Source: Eubacterium sp. ER2 (GTDB lineage Bacteria > Bacillota > Clostridia > Lachnospirales > Lachnospiraceae). From it: a stretch of DNA of 46,042 nucleotides. Below are positions 7,350-16,455 of the stretch, one piece after another; positions within the stretch are counted from its first letter, which is position 1, and each line of letters begins with the position of its first letter. The notes beneath the pieces were generated by a model. It had not been told where the DNA came from, made no database searches, and worked only from the letters and a program-made list of their open reading frames with translations. A program made the position numbers and the translations under genes. The stretch spans positions 1-46,042 of the forward strand of contig NZ_JPJE01000049.1 of the NCBI RefSeq assembly GCF_000765215.1, read 5' to 3'.

Positions 7350-9182
7350 ATGAGCAGACTAGAGATTAAGGCTCCCAACAGAGCCAGGATTGTCATGGAA
7401 GGTCTCTACAAGGATCTGGAGAGACGAATCGAGTCCAGCCCTCCGGGACTGTGTCCCGTGGACATGTCCAGAGCCTTCCTGGAGCTGTGCCACGCCCAGA
7501 CCTGCGGGAAATGCGTGCCCTGCAGGATCGGACTTGGACAGCTGAACCATTTTATCAAGGACGTGCTGGACGGAAAGGCCACCATGAAGACACTGGACTA
7601 CATGGAGGAGACAGCCCTCTCCATTATGGAGTCGGCGGACTGCGCCATCGGCTACGAGGCGGCCCGCATGGTCTACAAGGGACTGATGGGCTACCGGGAT
7701 GACTATATTGAACATATCAGGAACGGCAGATGTACCTGCAGCTACAACCAGCCTGTGCCCTGCGTGGCCCTCTGTCCGGCTCATGTGGATGTGCCGGGAT
7801 ACATAGCCCTGATCGGGGAGGGGCGCTATGCGGACGCGGTGCGGCTGATCCGCAAGGACAACCCGTTCCCTACCACATGCGGGTTTATCTGTGAGCATCC
7901 CTGCGAGGCCAGATGCCGCAGGAATATGGTGGACGATTCGGTCAATATCCGGGGACTGAAGCGGATGGCGGCAGACTATGCAGGTGAGGTGGATCCGCCG
8001 GCCTGCGCTCCGTCTACAGGGAAACGGATTGCCGTGCTGGGCGGCGGCCCCGGGGGCCTGAGCGCTGCCTACTATCTGCAGCTCATGGGACATCAGGCTG
8101 TGGTCTACGAGATGCTGCCAAAGCTGGGCGGCATGCTCCGGTACGGCATCCCCAACTACCGTCTTCCAAAGGAGCGGCTGGAGGAGGATATTGACTGTAT
8201 TTTAAAGACAGGAGTGCAGGTAAAGTACGGCATGAAGATTGGCCAGGACATCACCATCCAGCAGCTCAGGAAGGAGTACGACGCAGTGCTCATCACTATC
8301 GGCGCCAGCACGGACAAGAAGCTGGGCCTGGAGGGAGAGGACGCACAGGGCGTGCTCTCGGCTGTGCAGTTCCTGCGGAATGTAGGAAAGAACATCATCA
8401 TGGATCTGACCGGCAAGGAGGTGGCTGTCGTTGGCGGGGGAAATGTGTCCATGGACGCAGTCCGCACGGCAAAGCGTCTGGGAGCCAGGAAGGTCAGCAT
8501 TGTGTACCGCCGCCGGAGGGCGGATATGACCGCCCTGCCCCAGGAGATCGAGGGGGCCATCGCGGAGGGCGTGGAGCTGCAGACGCTGAAGGCGCCATCA
8601 TCCATTGATGTGGATGAGGCGGGCCAGGTCAGAGGGCTCTATGTGACGCCCCAGATGGTCAGCGCCATCCGGGACGGCAGAGCCAGCATCCGCCCCACAG
8701 GGGAGGAGGACGTCTACATCCCCTGCGACGTGCTCATCGTGGCCATTGGGCAGAACATTGAGACCCGCCACTTTGAGGAGGCAGGCATCCCGGTGGAGAG
8801 AGGAAAGATACGCACAAAGAGCACGGGAACCTTTGAGAATATGCCGGGTGTATTTGCGGGGGGAGACTGCGCCAGCGGCCCTGCCTCTGTCATCACGGCC
8901 ATTGCTGCCGGCAAGGTGGTGGCGGCCAATATTGACGAGTATCTGGGCTATCACCATGAGATCTCCTGTGACGTGGACATCCCAGAGCCGGACCTTACGG
9001 ATCGCTCCCCCTGCGGAAGAGTCAATCTGACAGAGCGGGAGGCCTGTCTGCGGGTGAAGGACTTTGAAGGCGTGGAAAACTGCATGACAGAAAATGAGGC
9101 AAAGCAGGAGGCGGGACGCTGCCTGCGGTGCGATCACTTCGGTTACGGCATATTCAAAGGAGGGCGCGAGACGATATGGTAA
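7350..9182 (+). CDS. NuoF-tail/GltD-type NAD(P) oxidoreductase, hydrogenase partner
   Basis: A 610-residue iron-sulfur flavoprotein. Residues about 35-110 match the [4Fe-4S] tail of NuoF/HydB subunits (C52, C55, C58 in TCGKCVPCR, and C98). Residues about 125-200 carry the two-cluster cysteine pattern of glutamate synthase small subunit GltD (C138, C142, C177, C181, C185, C189). Then follow the FAD site (GGGPGGLSAA, about 231-240) and the NADPH site (GGGNVSMDA). The FMN/NADH half of NuoF is absent. Its frame overlaps the [FeFe] hydrogenase gene by 7 bp, so the pair should form a complex passing electrons between NAD(P)H and hydrogen or ferredoxin. It is not glutamate synthase, since no large subunit is present. 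Confidence 0.88.
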   Translation: MSRLEIKAPNRARIVMEGLYKDLERRIESSPPGLCPVDMSRAFLELCHAQTCGKCVPCRIGLGQLNHFIKDVLDGKATMKTLDYMEETALSIMESADCAIGYEAARMVYKGLMGYRDDYIEHIRNGRCTCSYNQPVPCVALCPAHVDVPGYIALIGEGRYADAVRLIRKDNPFPTTCGFICEHPCEARCRRNMVDDSVNIRGLKRMAADYAGEVDPPACAPSTGKRIAVLGGGPGGLSAAYYLQLMGHQAVVYEMLPKLGGMLRYGIPNYRLPKERLEEDIDCILKTGVQVKYGMKIGQDITIQQLRKEYDAVLITIGASTDKKLGLEGEDAQGVLSAVQFLRNVGKNIIMDLTGKEVAVVGGGNVSMDAVRTAKRLGARKVSIVYRRRRADMTALPQEIEGAIAEGVELQTLKAPSSIDVDEAGQVRGLYVTPQMVSAIRDGRASIRPTGEEDVYIPCDVLIVAIGQNIETRHFEEAGIPVERGKIRTKSTGTFENMPGVFAGGDCASGPASVITAIAAGKVVAANIDEYLGYHHEISCDVDIPEPDLTDRSPCGRVNLTEREACLRVKDFEGVENCMTENEAKQEAGRCLRCDHFGYGIFKGGRETIW

Positions 9183-10903
9183 ATCTGACAATTGACGGGA
9201 AATCCATTTCCGTAAAAGAAAATACGACAATCATGGAGGCTGCCAGACAGAACGGCATCCCCATACCCAGCCTCTGCTATCTGAAGGGCATCAACGAGAT
9301 CGCAGCCTGCCGTGTGTGCGTGGTGGAGCTGGAGGGGAAGGAGAGGCTCATCACATCCTGCAACAACGTGGCTGAGGAGGGCATGGTGATCTTTACCAAC
9401 AGCCCCAAGGTGCGCAAGGACAGGAGGACCAATGTGGAGCTGATCCTGTCCCAGCACGACTGCCAGTGCGTCACCTGCGCCCGCAGCGGCTGCTGCAGCC
9501 TGCAGAAGATCGCCAATGACCTGAACATCATCGACATCCCCTACCGCCAGGAGATCGACAGGCGGGAGTGGAACCAGGATTTCCCTCTGATCCGGGACTC
9601 CGCAAAGTGTATCAAGTGCATGCGGTGCATCCAGATCTGTGACAAGGTGCAGAAGCTGTCTGTGTGGGATGTGGAGGGGACGGGATCCCGGACCACAGTC
9701 AACGTGTCCGGACATATGAATATCGAGGACGCCCCCTGCTCCCTCTGCGGCCAGTGCATCACCCACTGCCCGGTGGGCGCCCTGCGGGAGCGGGACGACA
9801 CAGAGAAGGTGTGGGACGCCATGGCAGACGAGAAGAAGACCGTGGTGGTCCAGGTGGCGCCTGCTGTCCGCACATCCTGGGGTGAGCAGACGGGACTGGC
9901 CCCGGAGGAGGCCTCTGTAGGGAAGATCATGGATGCCCTGAAGCGAATGGGGGCGGACTATGTGTTTGACACTGTCTTCTCCGCGGACCTGACCATCATG
10001 GAGGAGGCCAACGAGTTCGTCAGGAGATTTACGGCGGGAGAGCTGAAAAGCTATCCCATGTTCACCTCCTGCTGCCCGGGCTGGGTACGGTTTGCCAAAT
10101 CCCAGTACCCCCACCTTGTGAAATATCTCTCCACCGCCAAGTCGCCCCAGCAGATGTTCGGCGCGGTCATGAAGACCTATTTCGCGGAGAAGATCGGAAA
10201 GCGGCCGGAGGACATTTACACGGTATCTGTCATGCCCTGCGTGGCCAAGAAGGCAGAGCGGGAGCAGGAGCTTTTCTATGAGGAATACGCGGGCCACGAT
10301 GTGGACGCGGTCATCACCACGAGAGAGCTGGTGAAAATGATGCGCTCCGCCCACATCAGCCCGGAGACTCTCCGGGATATACCGGGGGACTCTCCCATGC
10401 AGGAGGGGACCGGCGCCGGCGTCATCTTCGGCGTCACAGGGGGCGTCATGGAGGCGGCCCTGCGCACAGCCTACGCAGTGATCACAGGGGAAAATCCGGA
10501 CGCGGACGCCTTTGAGGCTGTCAGAAGCCCCGGATTTAACGCAAATGAGGGCGTGTCGGAGGCGGAGCTCACCATCAACGGCATCCGGATCCGCACTGCT
10601 GTGGTGAGCGGACTTGGAAACACCAGGACTCTTCTGGACAGGATGGAGAAGGGGGAGGTGCAGTACGACTTTGTGGAAGTCATGGCCTGCCCCGGCGGGT
10701 GCGTGGGAGGGGGCGGACAGCCCATCCACGACGGGCAGGAGCTGGCCTTTGACAGAGGCAGGCAGCTCTACCGGCTTGACAGCGACTGCAAAATCCGTTT
10801 TTCTCATGAAAATCCGGATATCCGGAAGCTCTATGAGGAGTACATGGGGCAGCCATTGTCCCATAAAGCTCACATGCTGCTCCACACAGAGCACGGAATG
10901 TAG
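9176..10903 (+). CDS. [FeFe] hydrogenase, group A, multi-cluster
   Basis: Catalyses reversible proton reduction in the cytosol. The start at 9176 (AAAGGAGG 12 bases upstream, 7-bp overlap with the previous gene) gives 575 residues. It has an N-terminal [2Fe-2S] domain (C34, C45, C48, C62) and the His-Cys3 [4Fe-4S] ligands H94, C98, C101, C107. Two further [4Fe-4S] motifs follow (C145/148/151/155 and C188/191/194/198). The H-cluster has L1 TSCCPGW (C300), L2 MPCVAKKAE (C355) and L3 ACPGGCVGGG (C505, C509). Cluster positions match clostridial CpI almost residue for residue. Pairing with a GltD-like protein fits the class called A2 in HydDB, as I recall it. The maturases HydEFG are not in this window. 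Confidence 0.95.
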   Translation: MVNLTIDGKSISVKENTTIMEAARQNGIPIPSLCYLKGINEIAACRVCVVELEGKERLITSCNNVAEEGMVIFTNSPKVRKDRRTNVELILSQHDCQCVTCARSGCCSLQKIANDLNIIDIPYRQEIDRREWNQDFPLIRDSAKCIKCMRCIQICDKVQKLSVWDVEGTGSRTTVNVSGHMNIEDAPCSLCGQCITHCPVGALRERDDTEKVWDAMADEKKTVVVQVAPAVRTSWGEQTGLAPEEASVGKIMDALKRMGADYVFDTVFSADLTIMEEANEFVRRFTAGELKSYPMFTSCCPGWVRFAKSQYPHLVKYLSTAKSPQQMFGAVMKTYFAEKIGKRPEDIYTVSVMPCVAKKAEREQELFYEEYAGHDVDAVITTRELVKMMRSAHISPETLRDIPGDSPMQEGTGAGVIFGVTGGVMEAALRTAYAVITGENPDADAFEAVRSPGFNANEGVSEAELTINGIRIRTAVVSGLGNTRTLLDRMEKGEVQYDFVEVMACPGGCVGGGGQPIHDGQELAFDRGRQLYRLDSDCKIRFSHENPDIRKLYEEYMGQPLSHKAHMLLHTEHGM

Positions 10904-10919
10904 GTTAAATCTTTGTAAA

Positions 10920-10940
10920 ATGGTAGAATTTCTACACCAT
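10920..10940. promoter_or_regulatory. Inverted repeat upstream of the RpiR gene
   Basis: The element GTAGAATTTCTAC is a 13-bp palindrome flanked by ATGG and CCAT. It lies between the hydrogenase stop and the RpiR start and could be an autoregulatory operator. No convincing -35/-10 pair could be assigned. Confidence 0.35.
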
Positions 10941-11019
10941 CCTCGGGCGGTCAGTGCTAAAATGAGACATTGAAAAAAGTCGAAAAAACGGAGCGCTGCT
11001 CCGCGGGGAGGAGAGAACT

Positions 11020-11907
11020 ATGTGGGAGACGGAACTGAGGCTCTGCTATGCCATGCTGAGCAATAATCAAAAGAAAGCGGCGGATATACTGCTGGAAGAC
11101 CCGGACGCCGCCCGGACCATGACCGTGCGGGAACTGGCCGGGCAGGCCGGGGTGGGACAGGCCACTATCATCCGGATGCTGCAGGCTGCTGGATATGAGG
11201 GCTGGTCCGCTTTTCAGCGGGAGGTCTGGCAGGAAAAGGGAAAGCAGGAAAGAGGAATGCATGAGGCCGCTGCCAGGGAACCGGCTTCCGGAGGAAAGAA
11301 ATCCCCGGCAAAGCGAGAATACAGAAAATACGAGGCCGTCTTCCAGATTATCAGGGATGATCTCACCATGATATCGGACATGGCGAAACATCTGGACCTG
11401 AGACAGCTGGAGGAGGTTGTGAAGGTCATAAAAAAGGCCAAGATCATAGACGTGTACGGGACGGACAATTCCGCCAACGCGGCGGCGGAGCTGTCCGGCA
11501 GGATGCTCCACCTGGGGCTCACCAGCAGGAACTACTCGGACCTGTTCTTCCAGAAGGTCAGCGCCGGTCATCTGGGGAAAAAGGATGTGGCTATCGGATT
11601 TTCCATATCCGGAGAGACCCAGGCTGTCATAGACTCCCTGACCGCGGCCAGGCAGGCGGGAGCTGTGACGGTGGCGGTGACGGGAGATCAGGTGTCCGGC
11701 CTGGCCCAGATCGCGGACTACATCTTTATCACTCCCACCATCCATTTCTCGGAGATCAGCCGGTGGATCTCCTCCCGCATCTCCCAGATGGCCTTTGTGG
11801 ACGCCCTTTGCGGTGCCATCATGGTCAGCGACCCGGACCGCTTTGACCAGATGCTGCTACAGTCCACGAAGGAGTTCGAACAGGATATGCACAGGAAAGA
11901 TGTGTAG
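11020..11907 (+). CDS. RpiR-family regulator (HTH + SIS)
   Basis: A 295-residue regulator with an N-terminal HTH (about 1-80: TVRELAGQAGVGQATIIRM) and a SIS phosphosugar-binding domain (about 130-265: VYGTDNSANAAAELSGRM, FSISGETQAVIDSL). A charged, alanine-rich linker joins them (about 80-110). SIS domains sense sugar phosphates or related phosphorylated metabolites. It precedes the MATE/ABC operon, separated by a terminator, so it may sense a phosphorylated compound handled there. The strong GGGAGGAGAG site fixes the start. Confidence 0.9.
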   Translation: MWETELRLCYAMLSNNQKKAADILLEDPDAARTMTVRELAGQAGVGQATIIRMLQAAGYEGWSAFQREVWQEKGKQERGMHEAAAREPASGGKKSPAKREYRKYEAVFQIIRDDLTMISDMAKHLDLRQLEEVVKVIKKAKIIDVYGTDNSANAAAELSGRMLHLGLTSRNYSDLFFQKVSAGHLGKKDVAIGFSISGETQAVIDSLTAARQAGAVTVAVTGDQVSGLAQIADYIFITPTIHFSEISRWISSRISQMAFVDALCGAIMVSDPDRFDQMLLQSTKEFEQDMHRKDV

Positions 11908-11927
11908 AGCAATATAAAACGCAGTAG

Positions 11928-11966
11928 AAGGACTTTTCGGAGCATTGCTCCGGAAGGTCCTTTTTT
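11928..11966 (+). terminator. Terminator of the RpiR gene
   Basis: Arms 11928-11943 and 11947-11962 (AAGGAC...GTCCTT, with GGAGC/GCTCC at the tip) form a long stem with a 3-nt loop, ending in TTTTTT (11961-11966). Confidence 0.85.
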
Positions 11967-12089
11967 CATGCGGATTTACGGGAAAGAGCTTTACACAGAC
12001 TTTACATTTTTTTGAAGATTTCTTAAAACTCATTGTTTATAATCCGGGTTGTGTCCGAGAGGACCGAAGAGAAAGGAACCAAGACACCC

Positions 12090-13382
12090 ATGTTCAGACG
12101 AATTTTAAAACAGGCTCTCCCCACCATGATCGCTTTTACCATGTCAGGTATGTACAGCGTGGTGGACGGACTATTTGTGGGAAAGGCGGCGGGGGACACA
12201 GGACTTGCGGCCATCAATATCGCCTGGCCCATCCCGGCTGTGATCACAGCCCTGGGAATCGGGATCGGCACAGGGGGAAGCGTCCTCTATTCCAATATGC
12301 TGGGAAAGGGTGACCGGGACGGCTGCAGGAGAATGTTCAATACAACTGTGACATTCCTGGCGCTGGCAGGCATCCTCCTGTCGGTCATCCTCTTTGCGGC
12401 GAGGGATCCCCTCCTTCGCATCTTCGGAGCAGAGGGGGATGTGATGGAGCAGGCACAGCAGTACACCGGCATCATCATCGCCGGGGGCGTGCTGCAGGTG
12501 TGCGGCACAGGGATCACGCCTCTCCTTCGGAACATGAACCTGTCTTTTGCGGCCATGATCAGCATGGTGACCGGGTTTGTGGTGAACATCGCAGTCAACT
12601 ACTATCTGATGTTTCCCCTGGGAATGGGGATACGGGGCGCGGCCTTCGGAACAGTGACCGCCCAGCTCGTGGTGCTGGCCATCAGCATCCTTGTCCTTGC
12701 CAGGGCCTACAAGGAGAAGGCAAGGCCTGCTCTTGAGAGGAGGCTGGCGGCCGGGATCTGCCGCAGCGGCATCACCGCCTTCGGCGTCTCCCTGGCGCCC
12801 ACCGTGGCCCTCATTTTCACCAACTGGCAGTGCCTCCGGTACGGGGGAAACGCAGCGGTGGCCTGCTATGCCGTCATCTCCTACATCGTCTTTCCGGTAC
12901 AGTACCTGCTGACCGGCATAGGAGACGGAGTGCAGCCCCTCCTGAGCTACTACAACGGAGCGGGGCGGCCTGTGGAGCTTGGACAGGTGAAACGGATTGC
13001 CCGCATAGGAGCGGGCGTGCTGGGAGCAGTGACTATGGCGGCGACATGGATCTGCACGCCCTACCTTGCCCGGTGGTTTGGCCTCTCCGAGGAGGCGGCC
13101 GCATTTTTCGGAACAGGCATGAGGATCAGCGCTCTTGCTTTCCTGGTGACAGGATTTGCAAAATTTAATCTCTCTTATCTGAACGCGGTGCTGAGGGCCA
13201 GGCTGGCTGTGATCCTCACATTTGCGGAGAGCCTGGTCGTATCACCTGTATACCTGTTCCTGATCCCGGCAATTACCGGGATGACCGGCATATGGATCTC
13301 GCTGCCGGCCACAGCGGTCACCATGCTCGTGATTTACGGAATGATAAACAGAAAGGAAATGAGTTATGAGAAAAAAGATTAG
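12090..13382 (+). CDS. MATE-family multidrug/metabolite efflux transporter
   Basis: An integral membrane antiporter of 430 residues with about 12 hydrophobic segments in two MatE repeats. It opens FRRILKQALPTM-, followed by the TM1 region with MYSVVDGLFVGK. It exports cationic drugs or metabolites in exchange for Na+ or H+. The ATG at 12090 has GAAAGGA upstream; a longer reading from TTG 12033 adds residues with no membrane character and is less likely. Its last 17 bp overlap the first permease gene of the ABC operon, which suggests translational coupling and a shared transcript. A TATAAT box at 12038-12043 lacks a good -35. Confidence 0.88.
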   Translation: MFRRILKQALPTMIAFTMSGMYSVVDGLFVGKAAGDTGLAAINIAWPIPAVITALGIGIGTGGSVLYSNMLGKGDRDGCRRMFNTTVTFLALAGILLSVILFAARDPLLRIFGAEGDVMEQAQQYTGIIIAGGVLQVCGTGITPLLRNMNLSFAAMISMVTGFVVNIAVNYYLMFPLGMGIRGAAFGTVTAQLVVLAISILVLARAYKEKARPALERRLAAGICRSGITAFGVSLAPTVALIFTNWQCLRYGGNAAVACYAVISYIVFPVQYLLTGIGDGVQPLLSYYNGAGRPVELGQVKRIARIGAGVLGAVTMAATWICTPYLARWFGLSEEAAAFFGTGMRISALAFLVTGFAKFNLSYLNAVLRARLAVILTFAESLVVSPVYLFLIPAITGMTGIWISLPATAVTMLVIYGMINRKEMSYEKKD

Positions 13383-14247
13383 CTTTCGAAAAGTGGGGAC
13401 TGTGTGGCTGTTTGTCCTGCCCGCCCTGATCCCCCTGATCGTATTCTGGATTTACCCCATACTCCGGTCTGTGTATATCAGCTTTACAGACTGGGACTAC
13501 ATGTCGCCAACATACAATTTTGTATTTCTTGACAACTTTATAGCGCTCTTCAAGGATGCACGTTTCTACGATGCCCTGTGGAACACCATCGTGTTCACAG
13601 TGGGGACCCTGATCCCCACTATTGTCCTGGGACTGCTCCTGGCGCTGCTGATGCAGAAGGCGTTCAAGGGAAGCGGGATCGTGAAGTTTATTCTGTTTTC
13701 CCCGTGGATCACGCCTACAGTGGCAATTTCCATTGTGTGGACCTGGATCTATGATCCGGACACCGGAATTGCAAACGCAGTGCTGGAATTTCTGCATCTT
13801 CCGGCACTGCAGTGGATAAAAAGTTCCGAGACAGCCATGCTGGCGGTGATCATTGTGACTGTCTGGAAGAGCCTGGGATACGCTATGATCTTCTACCTGT
13901 CGGCTCTGGAGAAAGTTCCGGGAGAGCTGTACGAGGCAAGCGGCCTTGACGGGGCGAAGAGCTGGCAGAGATTCCGGGATGTGACGCTGCCGTGTATCTC
14001 CCCCACCACATTTTTCCTGGTGATCATTACAATGGTCAGTTCCCTGCAGGCCTATGATCAGATACAGATCCTGACCCAGGGCGGCCCGTCGGGAAGCACA
14101 AGGACGCTTCTGTATATGTACTATCAGCTTGGATTTGAGGAATTTAATATGGGACAGGCTACAGCGGTGGCTATTGTCATGATCATTCTGACGGTGCTCC
14201 TGTCAGCCATACAGTTCACAGCATCCAAAAAATGGGTCCACTATTAG
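13366..14247 (+). CDS. ABC sugar/organophosphate permease, MalF/UgpA type
   Basis: A 293-residue inner-membrane permease with six predicted membrane helices, first at about 12-35. The cytoplasmic EAA loop reads ELYEASGLDGAKSWQRF, the contact for the ATPase. This belongs to the CUT1 family (MalF/UgpA-like). It overlaps the MATE gene by 17 bp and is followed 15 bp later by the second permease. With that partner, a lipoprotein and an ATPase in the same operon it forms a complete importer. Confidence 0.92.
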   Translation: MRKKISFRKVGTVWLFVLPALIPLIVFWIYPILRSVYISFTDWDYMSPTYNFVFLDNFIALFKDARFYDALWNTIVFTVGTLIPTIVLGLLLALLMQKAFKGSGIVKFILFSPWITPTVAISIVWTWIYDPDTGIANAVLEFLHLPALQWIKSSETAMLAVIIVTVWKSLGYAMIFYLSALEKVPGELYEASGLDGAKSWQRFRDVTLPCISPTTFFLVIITMVSSLQAYDQIQILTQGGPSGSTRTLLYMYYQLGFEEFNMGQATAVAIVMIILTVLLSAIQFTASKKWVHY

Positions 14248-14262
14248 AAAAGAGGGAAAAAT

Positions 14263-15099
14263 ATGAAGATAAAAACAGGAATTCAAAAGACAGGAAAAAT
14301 CATCATACTTCTTGTGTTCTGCGTGTTTACAGTGTTCCCTTTCATCTGGATGGTGCTGAGTGCGCTGAAGACAAAGGCGGAGGTTATGGATGTGTCTGCC
14401 TTCTTCCCGGCGGAATTTCAGTGGCAGAATTTTTATGAAGTCATCTTTAACTCCCCGCTTCTGAAATACGTGGCAAACAGCTTGTATGTATCTGCATTTA
14501 CATTGCTGATACAGATTGTCACAGGGGCCATGATCGCCTATGCCATCGTGTTTATGAACTTTAAGGGTAAGAAAGTTCTGTTTGCCATTATCATGGGAAC
14601 CTACATGCTGCCAACGGCGGCTACCTACATTCCCAGCTATATCATCCTGGCAAATGGGGGTCTTCTGAATACATACACAGGACTGATCATCTCCGGATGT
14701 GTCAGCATATTCGGCATCTTCCTCCTCCGCCAGGCCTTCATGCAGGTGCCTGCGGGCATGATCGAAGCAGCCAGGATAGACGGGGCCAACCACTGGCAGA
14801 TCCTCTGGAGAGTGGTGTGTCCTATGACAAAGTCCTCCTTCATCACCATGGGACTTATGAATTTTATCACCTGCTATAACAACTACATGTGGCCCTCCCT
14901 GATCACGGACTCAGACTCCAAGATGCTGGTATCCCAGGGACTTCGGAAGTTCTTTATCGAAGGCGGAGCCTACGGGACCGAGTGGCCCCTTGTCATGGCC
15001 GGCAGCGCCATCATCGTACTGCCCCTCCTGATACTGTTTGCCTTCACCCAGAAATGGTTTATCTACGGTATCGGCGGAGACACGGGTATGAAGGGATAA
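14263..15099 (+). CDS. ABC permease, MalG/UgpE type
   Basis: A 278-residue permease with six predicted membrane helices. The EAA loop is MIEAARIDGANHWQILW. It is the MalG/UgpE-like partner of the preceding gene, and together they form the translocation pore. The binding-protein gene follows 62 bp later without a terminator-like hairpin. Confidence 0.92.
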   Translation: MKIKTGIQKTGKIIILLVFCVFTVFPFIWMVLSALKTKAEVMDVSAFFPAEFQWQNFYEVIFNSPLLKYVANSLYVSAFTLLIQIVTGAMIAYAIVFMNFKGKKVLFAIIMGTYMLPTAATYIPSYIILANGGLLNTYTGLIISGCVSIFGIFLLRQAFMQVPAGMIEAARIDGANHWQILWRVVCPMTKSSFITMGLMNFITCYNNYMWPSLITDSDSKMLVSQGLRKFFIEGGAYGTEWPLVMAGSAIIVLPLLILFAFTQKWFIYGIGGDTGMKG

Positions 15100-15161
15100 A
15101 ACCCTCTTACATATATAAATGAAAACAAAGGAAAGAAAAAGAAGCAAAAAGGAGAAATATC

Positions 15162-16454
15162 ATGAAGAAAAGAATTGTATCTGCACTTTTATTATGCGCT
15201 ATGGCAACATCCCTTCTGGCGGGCTGCGGCGGCGGCTCCTCCTCTGAGCCAACAACGACAGCAGACGGGAAAATACAGATCGACCTGTGGTACTCAGGTG
15301 GAAAGACTGCTGTGAACGTGTTCCAGGAGATCGTTGACGACTTCAACGCATCCCAGGATGAGTACGAGGTGGCCACCACCACACAGGCAGACTACACAGA
15401 GACCTACGAGAAGCTCCAGGCGGGGATCGCAGGAAAGAACGCGCCGGATATGGCCCTTCTCGGCACAGACAATTCCAGGAACCTCTCAGAGAAGAACCTG
15501 GTGGCAGACATCAATGAGTTTGTGGACGCTGACGACGAGTTCGACAAAGAGGACTACGTTCCGGTCTTCTATGACCAGGGCGTGGACGCGGACGGAAAGC
15601 TCTTTGCCCTTCCGGCCTACGGGACCACACAGGTGCTCTACTACAACAAACAGATATTTGCAGACGCAGGGATCGACCCCACCACCATTAAGACATGGCA
15701 GGACCTGGAGGCGGCAGCAGAGAAGATCACAACAGACAGCGTGGTTGGATGGGAGCCCATGTGGGGCTACGGGAACCTTGTGGACGCAGCTCTCAGCAAC
15801 GGAGCTTCTCTCCTCAGCGAGGACGGCGAGACATGCCTGATCAACTCCAAAGAGTGGGTGGACGTATGGGAGAGCTTCCGCAAATGGATCCACGACGACA
15901 AGATCATGAAGGTAAACTCCGGCGGACAGGGCTGGGAGTACTGGTACACCACCATTGACGATGTGCTCCAGAACAAGGCCGGCGGGTACACGGGATCCTC
16001 AGGAGACCAGGCAGACCTTGACTTCAATATCGTAGGCGCCATCGAGCAGCCCGGATTTAACGACAACCCGTCAGCGCCCACAGCGGACGCGCTTCAGCTT
16101 GTCATGTTGGAGGGATCTTCCGACGAGGAGAAGCAGGGCGTGTACGAGTTCATGAAGTACTTCACAACACCGGAGAACCAGGCGAAATGGTCCATGGCGA
16201 CAGGGTACGTGGCTGTCCGCGAGTCCACCCAGGAGGTGCCGGATTTCAAGGCCTACACAGATGAGAACCCCCACGCTCTTGTACCGCTCCAGCAGGCAAT
16301 GCACGGCACATCTTCCCTCATCGACCCGACGGGCGGAAAGATCCTGGACGCTCTGAAGATCGCGGCAGACCAGGTGGAACTGGAGAACGTACCGGCGCAG
16401 GAGGCGCTGGATGCGGCGCAGGCAACTGCACAGGAGGCGCTGGACGCGTTATAA
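15162..16454 (+). CDS. ABC substrate-binding lipoprotein, UgpB-like
   Basis: An extracellular lipid-anchored binding protein of 430 residues. It has a signal peptide and lipobox LLAGC, with lipidated C22. The mature part has the CUT1 family pattern: LWYSGG near the N-terminus, GIAGKNAPDMALL and LYYNKQIFADAGI. The C-terminal helix region ends in imperfect repeats QEALDAA/QEALDAL (DNA copies at about 16398-16418 and 16431-16451), a detail also seen as QQALD in UgpB. This supports a UgpB-like role, with glycerol-phosphate or diesters as candidate ligand, but other sugars cannot be excluded. Confidence 0.9.
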   Translation: MKKRIVSALLLCAMATSLLAGCGGGSSSEPTTTADGKIQIDLWYSGGKTAVNVFQEIVDDFNASQDEYEVATTTQADYTETYEKLQAGIAGKNAPDMALLGTDNSRNLSEKNLVADINEFVDADDEFDKEDYVPVFYDQGVDADGKLFALPAYGTTQVLYYNKQIFADAGIDPTTIKTWQDLEAAAEKITTDSVVGWEPMWGYGNLVDAALSNGASLLSEDGETCLINSKEWVDVWESFRKWIHDDKIMKVNSGGQGWEYWYTTIDDVLQNKAGGYTGSSGDQADLDFNIVGAIEQPGFNDNPSAPTADALQLVMLEGSSDEEKQGVYEFMKYFTTPENQAKWSMATGYVAVRESTQEVPDFKAYTDENPHALVPLQQAMHGTSSLIDPTGGKILDALKIAADQVELENVPAQEALDAAQATAQEALDAL

Positions 16455-16455
16455 A

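Noticed and set aside
7350-9182. Glutamate synthase small subunit
   Set aside because: No large subunit nearby, an added NuoF-type cluster domain, and direct overlap with a hydrogenase gene.
9143-10894. Long open frame on the minus strand opposite the hydrogenase (583 codons)
   Set aside because: Antisense shadow of a GC-rich coding region; it lacks a ribosome site and the sense frame has a complete set of cluster ligands.
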